From Ovis canadensis (Eukaryota > Chordata > Mammalia > Artiodactyla > Bovidae): a DNA stretch of 64,000 bases. How positions within the stretch are numbered: the first letter of the stretch is position 1; the number at the start of each line of letters is the position of its first letter. The notes beneath the pieces were generated by a model that had not been told where the DNA came from, did no database searches, and was given only the letters and a program-made list of their open reading frames with translations. Positions 35,826-47,106 of the stretch are shown one piece after another. Location: NCBI RefSeq assembly GCF_042477335.2, contig NC_091255.1, positions 17,462,501 to 17,526,500 of the forward strand, written 5' to 3'. A program made the translations under genes and the position numbers.

Positions 35826-37017
35826 TGGGCAAATCGCCTAACACTGGAGGGTAGGAGGACCCTTTTGGGTTTATATGGATTTATCTAGAGTTTTTCCTTC
35901 CTCAGACCTGCAAGGGCATGTTTGTTTCATGCTTCTCCTTTGTTAGATGGCTGTTTTTGTTCACTACTATAACCCTACCACCAGCACAGGCCCTGGATTG
36001 TGAAGACTCTCTATAAATTTTGGTCAAAAACATAAACAAATAAATAGTACTGTAAACCCCTCATTAGTCCTGGAAGATGGTATACATCAGCCCAATCAGC
36101 TTTCAGTAATTGGGAGAAGCGTCAGGGGAGCACCTGGCTCCATCTCTTCTGGGATAATCCTGTGGCCACGCTGGATGTGAGGCCTGATTCCATCATCACT
36201 GCCCAGATGGCTACAAAGGAAGCGAAGACCTCCCCTAGCCCAGAGCCCAGTATAAGTACAAATCCAGGGCAGCCCACTCTGATGTCAAGTCATGTTGCAT
36301 TCATGAGACTTGTGCCCTCCAGGGACGGGGAAGAGCAGAGAAGGGTCTCATTTCTCCCCATGACCATCTCAGAAGACTGAATTAGGGGTGTAGGGTGGGA
36401 AGAGGGGAGAGAGAGAGCAGCCCTCACTTAGCACAGAGGGCTCTGGCTAGCGGATTGTCTGCCCTTGACATTGGATGCTGACACCTGCCACCTCCAGTGC
36501 TGCCAAGACACTGGGACCATTGACCCCCAAGGTCATAACCACACCAGAAGCTGAGGAGGCTGTGACTGGGGTGGGGCGGGACAGGCAGGGTCAAAACCTG
36601 TACAGTCTTTCACGTCATCATTTGCATTTTTGAGCCTTCTAAATTATAAGTGCCCCAGGCAGAGACTATTGCATTCAACGGGGTGTCTAAATTCCTACAG
36701 CTTTCAGGCATTCATTCTTTCCGGAAGTATTGAGATGCCAGGAGGCAAAAATGGATGCCTCGGGCCCTTTCTGGTGGCAGCTGTGCAGCCAACACTCTCA
36801 GGCTCCGGGATGCCTCTCCTGCCCGCTTTGCTCCAGACTGGCTTTCATCCCACGTGCAGTGGCCACCCTAGAGGTGGGGAGTGGGGATGGGAATGGGAGC
36901 AGCCAGGGCGGCCTGTCAGCACCCCCTCCAGGCCCTCTTTGGGGGACCTTCTCAAGCCTGAGGCCCCCTCCCAGCCTGTGTGAGGAGGCTATCTCATCAG
37001 GTCTCACCCAAACTTGG
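35826..37017. other. No gene recognised
   Basis: Intergenic sequence. The overlapping GC-rich frames at 36630-37299 show no domain or splice context and are not called. Confidence 0.5.
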
Positions 37018-37306
37018 GAGAGTCAGACCCAGGTGGAGAGCCCTTCCTGGCTCCAAGATTGTGCCTGCTGTTTCCTCTGTCCCCCAACAATAAAGCTAAG
37101 GTCTCAGGCAGCCGAACCTGCCTCACAGCAGTGTTATGAGAACTCAGTTCCTGAGCCAGGGGGAGCAGGAAGGCTAGGAGAGTCAGACCCAGGTAGAGAG
37201 CCCTTCCTGGCTCCAAGATTGTGCCTGCTGTTTCCTCTGTCCCCCAACAATAAAGCTAAGGTCTCAGGCAGCCAAACCTGCCTCACAGTGGTGTTGTGAG
37301 AACTCA
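37018..37306 (+). repeat. Tandem duplication, 160-bp unit, two copies
   Basis: The segment from 'agagtcagacccaggtggag' (37019) to 'gagaactcag' (about 37146) recurs 160 bp later (37179-37306) with only a few differences. Each copy contains 'caacaataaagctaaggtc', which resembles an LTR polyadenylation region. High similarity suggests a recent local duplication. Confidence 0.9.
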
Positions 37307-37439
37307 GCGAGAACTCACAGAGAATGGGCTGGCGGACAGCAAGAACAATGGATCACCCTGAACCAGCTGCAATCCCTGTTACTGGAACCCCACCTCCAGG
37401 CCTGTTACCCAACCAGTGGCAGTGTCCTCCAGCTCTTAT

Positions 37440-38290
37440 GCCCCACAGAACCTGAGGTGTAAGACAAATGGGCTCCAGGTGTGGTATTTACAATGGGCCT
37501 TCTGTTCACATCTCCTGGAGTGAGAAGAAGAGAGCTCCAGGCCCCCATTTACATTTCTGGAAGCAAGAGACAAACAGGCTCCAAGACTACACATTTATTA
37601 CTAGACTCCTGCTATATTTTGAGATCTATACCTTGATACAAAAACCAGCAACAGGAATAGGGTAAATAACTGGACACTGGGCATTTTTATGGCAGGAAAA
37701 GGGTGGGACTAAACCCTTTTAAAAGATTAAAGGTCACACACGTCCCATCCTTGGGGCAAGGAAGACACTGCCCTTGCTCCAAAGTCTTCATGGATTCAAA
37801 AAGGTAGGGGATGCCAGGCCATAATAAGTCTTGCTACCCCCACCCATAAGCCTTTTCTGTGACATCCATCTCCACTGAGGGGGGCGTGTGCACCCAGAGG
37901 AGAGGCCCAGAGGCAAATTAGTCATGGGGTCAAAACAACACAACTGGCCACAAAGAAGACAGACCCGGAAGACTGGCCCCTTAAAGAGGACTTAAACTTT
38001 CCAAGAGTGCAACTCTCTCTGAGTTTGCCTGTGCATATTTCCACATGTACTTATCTTTTCAACAAACTTTTTACTTTACTCTTTACCTTCTGCCTCCTTG
38101 CCTGAATTTGTTCTCGACAAGGCAGGCAAGAATGAAGTATTTGGGCCCTCACTGCTGGCCCCTGTGGTCCAGTGGTTAGGACTCCCCATCCCAGAAACAA
38201 AGACCTTGCTTCCAGCTACTGCTCACTGCTGCTTGCTGCAAGCTGCCACTTACTGCGGCCTGCCTCCGAGATCAAACCTTCTCACTCCTC
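37440..38290 (-). mobile_element. LTR-retroelement-like fragment with a tRNA-Glu-like SINE head
   Basis: 37440-37945 resembles 31080-31570. 37960-38110 has LTR-end-like character ('ccttctgcctccttgcctga'). 38160-38280 has the tRNA-Glu-like 'tgtggtccagtggttaggac'. The same order (LTR-like, then tRNA-like) occurs at 32462-32800. Class and orientation are inferred. Confidence 0.4.
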
Positions 38291-39894
38291 ACGTTGCTCA
38301 TGTACAGCAGGGTCTGCCTGGTGAGAAAGCCCAGGGCCCTCCTTCCCTGCCCCAGGCCCTGCCCTTGGGAGTTTCCTGTCTGATGGAGGAGGCGAGGGCA
38401 GGAGGGAGGAGAAGGGAGGTGCACTGGCCCTCAGTTGACCCTCATCCCTAGCCTGGACCTGCACATCTATAATGCTCACCAGGACTGCTCCTGCCTCCTA
38501 AATATCCCTGCCCTTTGCTGATATTACCAGCTGATCAGAGAGGTTAGGCAGTGGGGGTGGCATGGTGGGCTCCAAAGCCAGCTCGCCAAGGCCCCACAGT
38601 GAGTTTTTCCTGATTTCACTAAAAACAGAACATTCAGAGCTGCCTCTCTCAGGGGAGTCTTCGGCTCTAGAGCACACACATATACACCGGCACACACGTG
38701 CACACCCCAGCCTGCCCCGGCCTCAAGCACAGCCTGCAGCCACAGCCACAGTCCCTTAGGCCCCCGCCAGCCCTCAGTGTTCCTGTTATAATAACAGAGC
38801 CAAGGGCCTCATTCCCAGGAATCCCTGGGACCAGGCCCTCAGTCCTGGCCACCACAGTGTCTCCTCGGGGGTCACTGGAGCTGAGTAGATAAAGAGCTCC
38901 AATCAGACCTGTGGCCAACAGTTCCAACAGGCCTGGCAGATGGTTCCTGTGAAAGTGGTTGCAGAATCTCGAGGTTTCAAGAGGGCCAGAGGAGGGCAGG
39001 AAGAAAGGATCTTGGGAGTCTCAGCTGAAAGATGCCAGGATGGGAAGGCTCCCTCATGGTCAAGGATCTGGGGGTCAGCCTGGCAGGGCCAGGGCCACAG
39101 CATCCACTGCCCCAGGGCTGGCCTGGCCCAGGAGCCACAACACCCCTGACCCGACTCACCAGGTCTTAAAGGATGTACAGCACAAATCCACCCCTGACCC
39201 AAGAGCTGTGACAAGAGAGGTCACAGTTGTGTCCCTTCCACAAATACCTGTTCAGGACCTGCCAGGCAGTGGGTTAGGTGCTGAGGCTACAGTGAGCTAC
39301 ACAAGAGGCACGGGTCTTCTCTGTGTGCCTGCCTCTCAGAAACCTAGATTCAAGCACTGAAATACATGTGTAATCACAAAGATGCTAAGCTCTAGGAAAG
39401 GAGCTGTAAGAGCTAGGATCAGGAAAACCTGGCTTCCCGAGTCATGGCCAGTGGGTGGGGACTGGAAGGTGAGCAGGAATCACCAGGCACAAAGGGAAAG
39501 GGGCCTTTGTGTTGAGACCCTTCGTGGCAGGAGGCCTGTCTCTGGAGCTGAAGTCAGGGGGTGTGGGAGGGGTGGTTAGAGGACAGAGGAACAAAGAGAA
39601 GAGATGGGGCTCTGGAGAGGAGAGGTGGAAGGAGCCAGACTGGGTAAGTCCAGGGAGAGCCCGTCTCCTTAGGAGACGCTGCGTGGAGGGCCAGGAGGAG
39701 TCCTAGAGGGGCCAGCATGCTGGGACCAGCGGGGCCAAGTCCCTCGTGGCCTCATATGGCCACAGTCACCAGGGAGGGATGGAGGGAGTGCAGTCTGGGA
39801 TCTGGCTGGTTTGGACCGCAGTCCCCAGACGTTCCCGACCCTTCCTACAGCCCCCTTATTCCTAGTGTCCAGGCAGCCTCATCCCCTGTCCCCC
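38291..39894. other. No gene recognised (expected place of the EPX-like 5' end)
   Basis: GC-rich unique sequence. In human the EPX promoter and first exons would lie 5' of the exon found at 41877. I searched here for a signal-peptide exon and the 'DAAYNW'-type exon by eye and found neither. 'gagtagataaagagctcc' at about 38882 could be an old TATA/GATA-containing promoter, but this is a guess. Confidence 0.4.
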
Positions 39895-40393
39895 TGTTAG
39901 GTAGTTAGAATAGGAAAAAACAGGAGTCCAGAATGGTGATGGCTAAAAGATAAGGAAGGAAAAAGCCCATGAAAATAGAGCAAAGGACGGTCGGGGACCA
40001 GAGTGAGGACCTCAGGTAGAATGAACAGCGCTCCTGGCTAGCCCAATTTACATAGGGCCGGCCCAGGGGGGAGGGAAAAAAACATAAAAAGGGGAGCCAA
40101 AGGGCCTGGGGGCTCTCTTCCTCTCCCCTGCTCTCAGGCGCACTCCCCCACTCTCTTCCCTTCACATCTTTGGGGGAGATAGATTTTCCTGCTATGTTCT
40201 AAACAAAATAGAGCTGTAACACAGAGCTATAACACTGATCTGTCCAAAAGCTATAACACGGTCTGTTTGAGACCTGAGAGCTATAACACGGTCGGTCCGA
40301 GAGCTATGACACGCCGAGTTCTCTAACGTCCGTGGCTTCAAATTTTTGTTGAGACGAGACAGACAGAACCGAGGAAAATACACTCGCCTGACA
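39895..40393 (+). mobile_element. Endogenous retrovirus LTR, probably solo
   Basis: It runs from TGTTAG to CTGACA (TG...CA ends, about 499 bp). A TATA-like 'aacataaaaaggggagcc' lies at about 40081, and short direct repeats ('agctataacacggt', four variants, 40208-40313) follow downstream. No retroviral genes were seen on either side. No clear target duplication was found, so the ends are tentative. Confidence 0.6.
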
Positions 40394-41145
40394 GCCCCAA
40401 GTGATCTTTTTGATGAGTTTCACTACAAATCTTTTTCTCGTGTGGCTCCATCTTGGACCCTCATTTTGCTCATTTTTTTTTACCCGAGAAGAGCTCTCCC
40501 GCATGACTCCCTAACCCCTGAGGTCCAACCGTTACCGAGTCATGCTCACTCTGCTTGCCGCAGGATAAGCCAATAAGTCTGGGAGATGAGGTGTTGAGGC
40601 AAGGGATATGACTTTATTCAGAGAGCTGTTTGATGGCAGACTAATGTCTCAAAACAATCAGCTTGTGGGCACCTGGATGCCAGGTTCTTTTATGGATCAG
40701 AGATGGGGGGAGATGAGGAAACAAAGTGAAAAGACCATTTAATTCTTGCAAATATTTCCTAGACCGGCAGGGGGATGTGTTAGTTTCACTGTCTTATAGT
40801 CATTGCATGGGTGGTGTGAAATGGAATATCTCCCGTCATATCACAAAAATGCCGTAGCTATCTGCAATTCCAGCCCCTCAAAAGTGAATTTCTGAGCTGG
40901 TAAGCAGCAGATAAGTGGAGCCATTTCCCACACAAAGAACTCACAAAGAATGTCACAGTCCTTCACAGGTGGGTAGGGTCAGGCTATCTTGCTGTGAGCC
41001 AAACAAAGGCACCCTAGCCCAAGGGTCAGGCGAAGGGGGACGGGGGCAGGTCTCCTTGAGGCAGGCCATTATGTATGCCTCTAATAAGAAAAGTGGCAAA
41101 ATAAAAGCTAAAATCACAGAAAAAGATTTAGTACAGAGTCAAAAT
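40394..41145 (-). mobile_element. LTR-like sequence, antisense
   Basis: On the minus strand there is a polyadenylation-like 'ctgaataaagtcatatccc' (about 40605-40623) followed by a pyrimidine-rich U5-like stretch. The class is unknown and the limits are approximate. Confidence 0.4.
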
Positions 41146-41876
41146 TAACCCACCTGGGTTACATAGCCAGGCCCTGAGCCTGTGAGGAGCCTGGTCCATC
41201 CCCAGCAATGGGTTCTGGATTCCACATATAGAGGGAGGAGCTCATACAGGCCTCATAGGGAGCCAAGCTTCCCAAACAGCCCACCCAGGGGATTGTCCCA
41301 CCCTGGCCCCCATGCTCAATGGACCACCCATTCTCATATCCCTCGGGCAGCACAGCTCCTGGCCTCTCGGCCTTGCACCAGAGATAGTCACGGGGCCCAC
41401 CTAGTGCCCACCCAAAGGCTCCAAGTCACCACCCTGTGGCCCCCAACCTCCTGTGCCACTCCACCTAACTGGCCTAATGGGGTCAAGACCCTGGGAGCTT
41501 CAAATTGTCACCTGGAGAAGGTGGAAATCCTATTTGGTGGGGAAAGGGACATGTCCTCCTTTCCAGTGTGAAAAAGGGTGTTTGATTTCATACAGCTGAG
41601 CCAGGATAGAACAGGACACAGTTTACTTACGTTCCAAACACTGCTTGCAAACATTCCAAACACTGACAGGCCCAGGGTACTGGGTCCACAGTTGCAAACA
41701 GGGTAGGGCCTGGTGTCTCTATGGCCAGTCCAAAAGGGGACAGCATGCCTTCAGTACAACCAATTATGTGGGGCAATGCCATGTTGGTAGAGAGCTTCCC
41801 TTCCATCTCGCCTTCTGTCTGTTTGTCCTGACTGTTCAGCTGGGGCTTTGCTGGGTGGTGTGCTTTCTCCCTCCAG
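41146..41876. other. No exon recognised upstream of the peroxidase exons
   Basis: Unique sequence leading to the acceptor 'tttctccctccag' at 41876. It contains open frames without conserved features. Confidence 0.5.
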
Positions 41877-42057
41877 CCCCCATTCCTCCTCTGCTGGGCA
41901 GCATCAAGCAGCACCTTCGCAGGCTCGGCCAGCCCCATGGACCTCCTGTCCTCCTTCAAACAACCGGTAGCAGCCACCAGGACAGTTGTTCACATGGCCT
42001 TGGGGCTGCTGGAAGAAAAGTTACAACTCCAGGCGTCCAGATCCTTCAGTGTCGCTG
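41877..42057 (+). pseudogene. EPX: EPX-like exon 'a' (propeptide region)
   Basis: Acceptor 'ccctccag' precedes it. It encodes 'GSIKQHLR', then, after a frameshift near 41918, '[22 protein letters not shown]' in pieces, then '[14 protein letters not shown]'. About five codons expected before '[10 protein letters not shown]' are missing. It ends in phase with the next exon (GCT G|AT). This is probably human exon 3. Confidence 0.85.
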
Positions 42058-42210
42058 GTACTGTGGAGTGGAAGAAAGCCAGATGGCGGGGAAAGGGGTG
42101 AGGGTGCAGGATACATTCCTTGGGGTGTTGGGAGGGGAGAGGAAAGGGATGGGAGGTATGGAACAGACCTGCTCAAGAAGCTGGAACCCTGCCCACCAGC
42201 CCACCCCGAG

Positions 42211-42330
42211 ATGTGCTAATGAACCCCAGCTGCGGCTGCTGTCCCAGGCCAGTGACTGCGCTCCCAGGAAGAAGCTGAGAAGCGCAGTCACCAATATCGC
42301 ACCATCACCAGGAGATGCAAAAACAAGCGG
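42211..42330 (+). pseudogene. EPX: EPX-like exon 'b'
   Basis: It starts with AT of a split Asp codon, then 'VL', a 1-nt loss, and 'NEPQLRLLSQASDCAP'. After another shift it reads 'QYRTITRRCKNKR'. The donor is 'cgg|gtgctg', weak. 'YRTITGRCNN'-type sequence is a hallmark of the mammalian peroxidases. Confidence 0.9.
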
Positions 42331-42403
42331 GTGCTGGAGTGGCACCTGACCTGGGAGGGGGTTGGATCCGCCCGCCACTCCTTCCCAACCCTGCTGACCC
42401 CAG

Positions 42404-42535
42404 CACGCCCCCTGCTGCGGGAGGCGACCCTGGCTGGGGGTCTCCAACCAGCCTCTGGCATGCGAACGAAGACAGGCTGTCTCTCCCCTTCGGCTGGACC
42501 CCGGCAAGAGGTGCAACAGCTTGCCCCTCCCAGTC
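42404..42535 (+). pseudogene. EPX: EPX-like exon 'c'
   Basis: Acceptor 'gaccccag'. It begins with 'RPLLRE', shifts frame, then 'EDRLSLPFGWTPAR', shifts again and ends 'NSLPLPV' before the donor 'gtgagtc'. 'LPFGWTP' identifies the family. Confidence 0.9.
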
Positions 42536-42789
42536 GTGAGTCAGGACTGAGGGGCTGGAGGATACTTCATCTCTTCTAAACGTGGGGAACAGAAGCACAG
42601 CCAGAGTCGGCCAGACAGGGCTTGAACCAGGCTCTCCTGTGGGCTGGCAGATAACTCTGGGCAAGGACTCCAGCTGAGTCAGTTTCCTCAGCTGTAAAAC
42701 AGCTGTAAAACCCACTCCAGATTACTGTTATGACTATTAAGGTCCTTGATATAAACATCAATGTAGGATGTGATATATTAGCACTTGAG

Positions 42790-42872
42790 TTTCCCTGGTG
42801 GCCTAGACAGTAAAGAATCCACCTGCAATGCAAGAGACCCAGGTTTGACCTCTGGCTTGGGAAGATATTAGT
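42790..42872 (+). mobile_element. Bov-tA SINE head fragment
   Basis: 'tttccctggtggcctagaca' to 'ctggcttgggaagat', a truncated SINE in the intron. Confidence 0.8.
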
Positions 42873-42957
42873 AGTAGCCATTATAGTACTGTTTCTTCTG
42901 AAAGAATTCATGTCAAAGTACCTTCAAGAGCAATACAACTTAATGTAGCTCTATGTA

Positions 42958-43190
42958 TTGACCTATCTCTCATTTAACAATTTATCAATTTTCTATTCAT
43001 ATGTCAATATCACAATCTATCATCTATCCATCTATCATCATCTATTTATCGATTTTTCTTCCATTGCTCATTCCATCTATCCAGTTCTCTATCATCCATC
43101 ACCTAGCAACCAACCCTTACATCTCTCAATCAGTTCTATTATCTAATTATCCATTAGTCTGTATAAATCGATCTATCATTTATCTCTCTG
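42958..43190 (+). repeat. Degenerate (ATCT/ATCC)n tract
   Basis: Imperfect tetranucleotide-type repeats of 'atct', 'atca' and 'atcc' over about 230 bp in the intron. Confidence 0.8.
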
Positions 43191-43454
43191 GAGGAGCTGG
43201 TGGGGTCTGAGTCAGCCAATCTAGTCTGTTCCCCTTTCTTTCCTCCTGGAATCCTCAGAAGCCAGGATGGAGAGCATCTCTGTAGGAATGACAGCCACAC
43301 AGGAAGTGGGACAAAGCAGGAAAGGGGAGGGGAGGGTGGGAGAGGAGGAGAGGCTGTGTTAACGCCAGCGGGGACAACCTGCTGCCCCCTGAGTTCTGGG
43401 TTGGCTCTGACATGTGTGGGGTCAGAGCCCCACACTGATTGCTCTCCCCACCAG

Positions 43455-43651
43455 GTCCAGGCTGTCTCCAACCAGATCATGCACTTCTGCTGCGAGAGGC
43501 TGACCTCTGACCACGCCAGTCCCTTAAGTTCATGCAGTGTGGCCAGTTCATTGGCTGTGACTTGGACTTCCCCGCTGAGTCCCCAGCCTTCACTGAGGGT
43601 ATCGACTGTGAGAGCACCTGTGCCCAGCTGCCCTCCTGCTTCTCTATCAAG
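43455..43651 (+). pseudogene. EPX: EPX-like exon 'd' (distal heme site, mutated)
   Basis: Acceptor 'ccccaccag', donor 'aag|gtactg'. 'VQAVSNQI...ERLTSDHASP' is followed by a frameshift near 43525, then 'FMQCGQFIGCDLDF' and 'GIDCESTCAQLP'. In functional peroxidases this block is QFxDHD; Asp (heme ester link) and His (catalytic distal base) correspond to MPO Asp94 and His95. Here they are Gly and Cys (43553-43558). The preceding Gln is kept. Confidence 0.93.
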
Positions 43652-44244
43652 GTACTGCAGTCTCCCAGGCTCCATCCCCGGCCAAGAGCTGGGAAGCCTG
43701 GAGCACCTGCCTTAGGGAGCTGCCTGAGATGCTGGAGTATCAGACAGCAACAAGACGCACAGTCGGACACACACACCTGGTTCTGTATGTGTTGGAGGGG
43801 TGAGGGGAGGGCAACCTGCCCGGAGGTTCAGTGCAGGCTTCACAAAAGGGGAAACAATTGAGACTGGCATTGAGCTGTGGGTGGCATTCCAGCAGGGGAA
43901 GCCTCAGGACTGCTGCTTTTGGAAGCCTTTAAAGTCTCTTAGCGCTTGTCCTTCCCTCCCTCTGGGGTGGGCCGAGGCCCCTGCAGTTCCTACAAATTCC
44001 TGGGTCCGGTTGGGAGGACAGTGCTCTGCTTCATGCTGAGAGCAAGGATGCTGCAGGACACTAGGGAAGAAAAGATGGACTCCAGGGAGCAGAGCCTCTG
44101 CGGGGCACGGAGCTGCCCCCCCTCCCCCACCCCCCGACACACGTACATGTTCACTCACCCTTACTGTTCTCACAATATGTCATGTGAGGGCCCCTGGCTG
44201 GCTCCTTCCTCCGGCTTCTCTGGGGAGCCATCCGCTATCTTCCT

Positions 44245-44458
44245 AGTACCATTACTGACTTCACCGCTGGCTCAGATGGTAAATAATCTGCCTGCAATGC
44301 AGGAGACCTGGGCTCAATCCTTGGATCAGGACGATCCCCTGGAAAAAGGCATGGTAACCCACTCTAGCATTCTTGCCTGGAGAATCCCATGGACAGAAGA
44401 GCCTGGTGAGCTACAGACTATGGGATCGCAGAGTCAGGCTTGACTGAGCAACTAGCAC
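44245..44458 (+). mobile_element. Bov-tA SINE
   Basis: Head 'ctggctcagatggtaaataa' (about 44270), full body, and end 'cttgactgagcaactagca'. It lies in the intron. Confidence 0.88.
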
Positions 44459-44869
44459 TTCTGACTTTTAAATCTAACACAGCAAACACCACCTTAATTT
44501 AAAGTAACATTACTCTATGTGCAGGTCTGTGTTCAATGAACTGCCAGCTTCCTGCAGCCTGTCTGGAGTTTTCTTCACGATCTCCAAGGCACCCAGCACA
44601 GAAAGGGGCTGATGGCTGCTGAACTGAGTGGCGTGAAAGCAGCACAAGCCTTCATGTCAGAGAACTAGTTTCCACTCCCCTCTCTCCCCCTGAGGAGCTG
44701 TCCTTCCTCTCTCTGAGCCTCAGTTTCCCTGTCTGTAACATGAGGATCTAAGGCCTCATCCATGTCTAACCTTTCATGACGCCATAGCACCAAGCGCTAA
44801 GGATGCTTAGGTAACCTGATGAGCAGCCTTTGTTTGGATGAGTCAAGGAGGATTTCCTGGAATAAGAGA

Positions 44870-45045
44870 GTTTTTGCTTTTGTTTTTAATTGGAGTATAG
44901 CTGCTTTGCATGTTATATTAGTTTCTGCCGTAAAACAACTTGAATCAGCTATATGCCCCGTCCCTCCCGAGCCTTCATCCCACTCCTGTAGGCATCACGG
45001 AGGCTGGAGCTGAGCTCCTGTGTTATATATAGAGTAGCAAGGAAG
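44870..45045 (-). mobile_element. L1 3'-end fragment
   Basis: 'taattggagtatagctgctt' and 'aacttgaatcagctatatgc' are antisense ruminant L1 end sequence. Confidence 0.65.
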
Positions 45046-45144
45046 GGAGTTTTGGGCAAGGCTCTGAAGCACGTGGGGGATGACCTGGAGGGGTGAGCTT
45101 GCTCAGGAAGGGCCCCCATGTAAGTGACTCCTCTTCCACCTCAG

Positions 45145-45450
45145 ACCCCGCCCAATGACCCACGCATCGCCAGTCAGCAAGACTGCATCTCCTTCTTCTG
45201 CTTGGTACAAAAGCAAAAACAAAGTCCACAACCAGATCAATGGACTCACCTCCTTCATGGACGCCAGCATGTTGTATGGCAATGAGGTCGCCCTCGCCAT
45301 GTAGCTCCGCAACCAAACCAAGGTCCTGGGGCTTCTCACACTCAGCACCCGCTTCCAGGACAACAGCCAGGCCCTGCTGCCCATTGACAACCTGCACAAT
45401 GACCCTGCCTCCTCGCTGACCACTTAGCATGCATCCCTTGCTTCCTGGCA
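45145..45450 (+). pseudogene. EPX: EPX-like exon 'e'
   Basis: Acceptor 'cttccacctcag'. It starts 'TPPNDPRIASQQDCISFF', shifts frame, then reads 'NKVHNQINGLTSFMDASMLYG', a stop TAG at 45302, '[11 protein letters not shown]', '[19 protein letters not shown]', another shift and 'CIPCFLAG' up to the donor. The 'TSFxDASxxYG' block is highly conserved in the family and lies in the heavy chain. Confidence 0.93.
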
Positions 45451-46966
45451 GGTCAGACTTGGGGGTGGACAGTCTTGTCTCCCTAGGAAAGAGCCAGTCC
45501 CAGGTGCCAGGAGGGGAAGCCCAGAGGGTACTCTGTGGGGGGTACTTGGCTTCAGACCTCAATATTAGGCGCATAGATCTGTGCGTGGTTCCCAGAATCA
45601 GTATGTCGGAAAGAGTTCTGCAAAACCAGTGTGTGTCCAGAGATCATTGCTTGACTCTCTGCACCAATAAGGGCCTCATCCCCTACGCAGTCCATCTGGA
45701 GTGGTGCTGATTGTTTCAAAAGCCTGCCTCATATTGATCCAGCGTCCATCCGTTGCTCTTCACTGAGCTTCTAGACCCTCAGAGAAGAAGCTCTCTCTCT
45801 TTTTCTCAGTAATAGCCTCTTTAATTTCCTGAAAGCAGCTTTCACTTCCACTAATAATTTTTCTACTGTAGGTTAAATTTCCTTAGGAGCCAGTTTCCTC
45901 CCTGCACTAGCTAGACACTGGCATTTGGTACCTTCTTCCAGATGCATAATCCAAAATTTCCTGGGGGTCTTTCCCCTCTCCTCTGCTCTCTATCATCATG
46001 ACGGCCATCACTTCTGGTTATTTAAGATATTTGAATGTGCCATCTCTCATCCTTATAGTTGCCCTGAAAAGGCAGCATTAGCATCACCCTCGTTTTGCAA
46101 ACGAGAAGCTCAGCGAAGACAACTAACGCACCCCAGAGCAGAGTGTCCGATGGCAGAGTCCACATGGGGACTGGAGTCAGTGCAGTGGCCAGGTCTGGGC
46201 TCTTTCCACTCTGCACTACCACCTCCTTCATAGGGAGTTGGCTCCAGCCCCCTTTCTAAGGACTGCATGTTTCTTTGTTTCTGTTAAGAGCAGCAGGCTG
46301 CTTGGTCTGCATAAGAGTAGATTGATTAAGACCACACACAAGGGCTTAGCTCAAAAACAGCAAATGACCATGTGTAAGGCCACCTTCAGGACAGCACTTT
46401 CCCTCTTGGCCTCGAGGAGAAGGTCTGGCTACAGAAACAGGCTCTGCTTGACTCTCCTTTTTTCTCCTTCCCTGGGGCTCCCTGGGGAGAGCAGCATGAT
46501 ACCAAGCCCAAAGCTAAGGAGAAGTCCAGCCCCCATGAGAGACCCTGCAGAGGGATGCAACTCACTGGACAGGTGGACTCAGTCTCAAAGGCAAGGCTCC
46601 TAGAATCACCCAGGACCCCCACCAGCCGTGGCTCTGGTCATCCTGCCAAGCAGAATCATCAAGCAGAGGTTTTCCTTCCCCAAACCAGCAGCCGCCCCGT
46701 GCTTGCCCACTGTACACAAATCCCTTCTAGGAACTTAGGGAGCTGAGACTTAGGCACCTCTGTCCTCCCCCTCCGGGCTGTTGTGTGGGTCAGTGGAGCC
46801 TCACAGCACAACTGAGGAGATGGAGGTCCAGTGGGGGCCAGGAATTTGTCACAAGTCACTAAGTCTCACCACCTGTTTCTAGTCCCCAGAGCTGTGTGTG
46901 TCTGCCTTAGCAGAAAGACATTTCTCTGGGAAGGGCTGTGGTGACTCTGAACTTGGGGTTTTCAAG
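45451..46966. other. Intron of the EPX-like pseudogene
   Basis: Unique sequence plus a MIR-like piece at about 46020-46180 ('ttttgcaaacgagaagctca'). No other feature. Confidence 0.5.
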
Positions 46967-47106
46967 GTGATACCCGGTCAACTGAAACCCCAAAACTGGC
47001 AGTCATGCACACTTGGCTGGTGACTGAGCTGAGACGCCTGGATCCCCAGTGGACTGGAGACAAGCTGTACCAGGAGGCTAGGAAGATCGTGGGGGCCGTG
47101 GTCCAG
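46967..47106 (+). pseudogene. EPX: EPX-like exon 'f' (catalytic Arg kept, 21-bp deletion)
   Basis: 'DTRSTETPKLAVMHT' keeps the Arg and Glu that correspond to MPO Arg239 and Glu242. Then seven codons (the FMREHNR-type segment) are missing and 'WLVTELRRLDPQWTGDKLYQ' continues in the same frame. It ends 'KIVGAVVQ' with donor 'gtagga'. This is the only exon that is open throughout. Confidence 0.92.

Noticed and set aside
36730-37299. 189-codon GC-rich frame
   Set aside because: It runs across the 160-bp tandem repeat, so its internal repetition comes from DNA duplication; no start context or homology.
40208-40313. Short repeats 'agctataacacggt' as a CRISPR array
   Set aside because: They are in a vertebrate LTR, with irregular spacing and no unique equal-length spacers.
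41645-42349. 234-codon plus-strand frame
   Set aside because: Chance fusion of intron and two peroxidase exons in mixed frames; the real exons are called separately.
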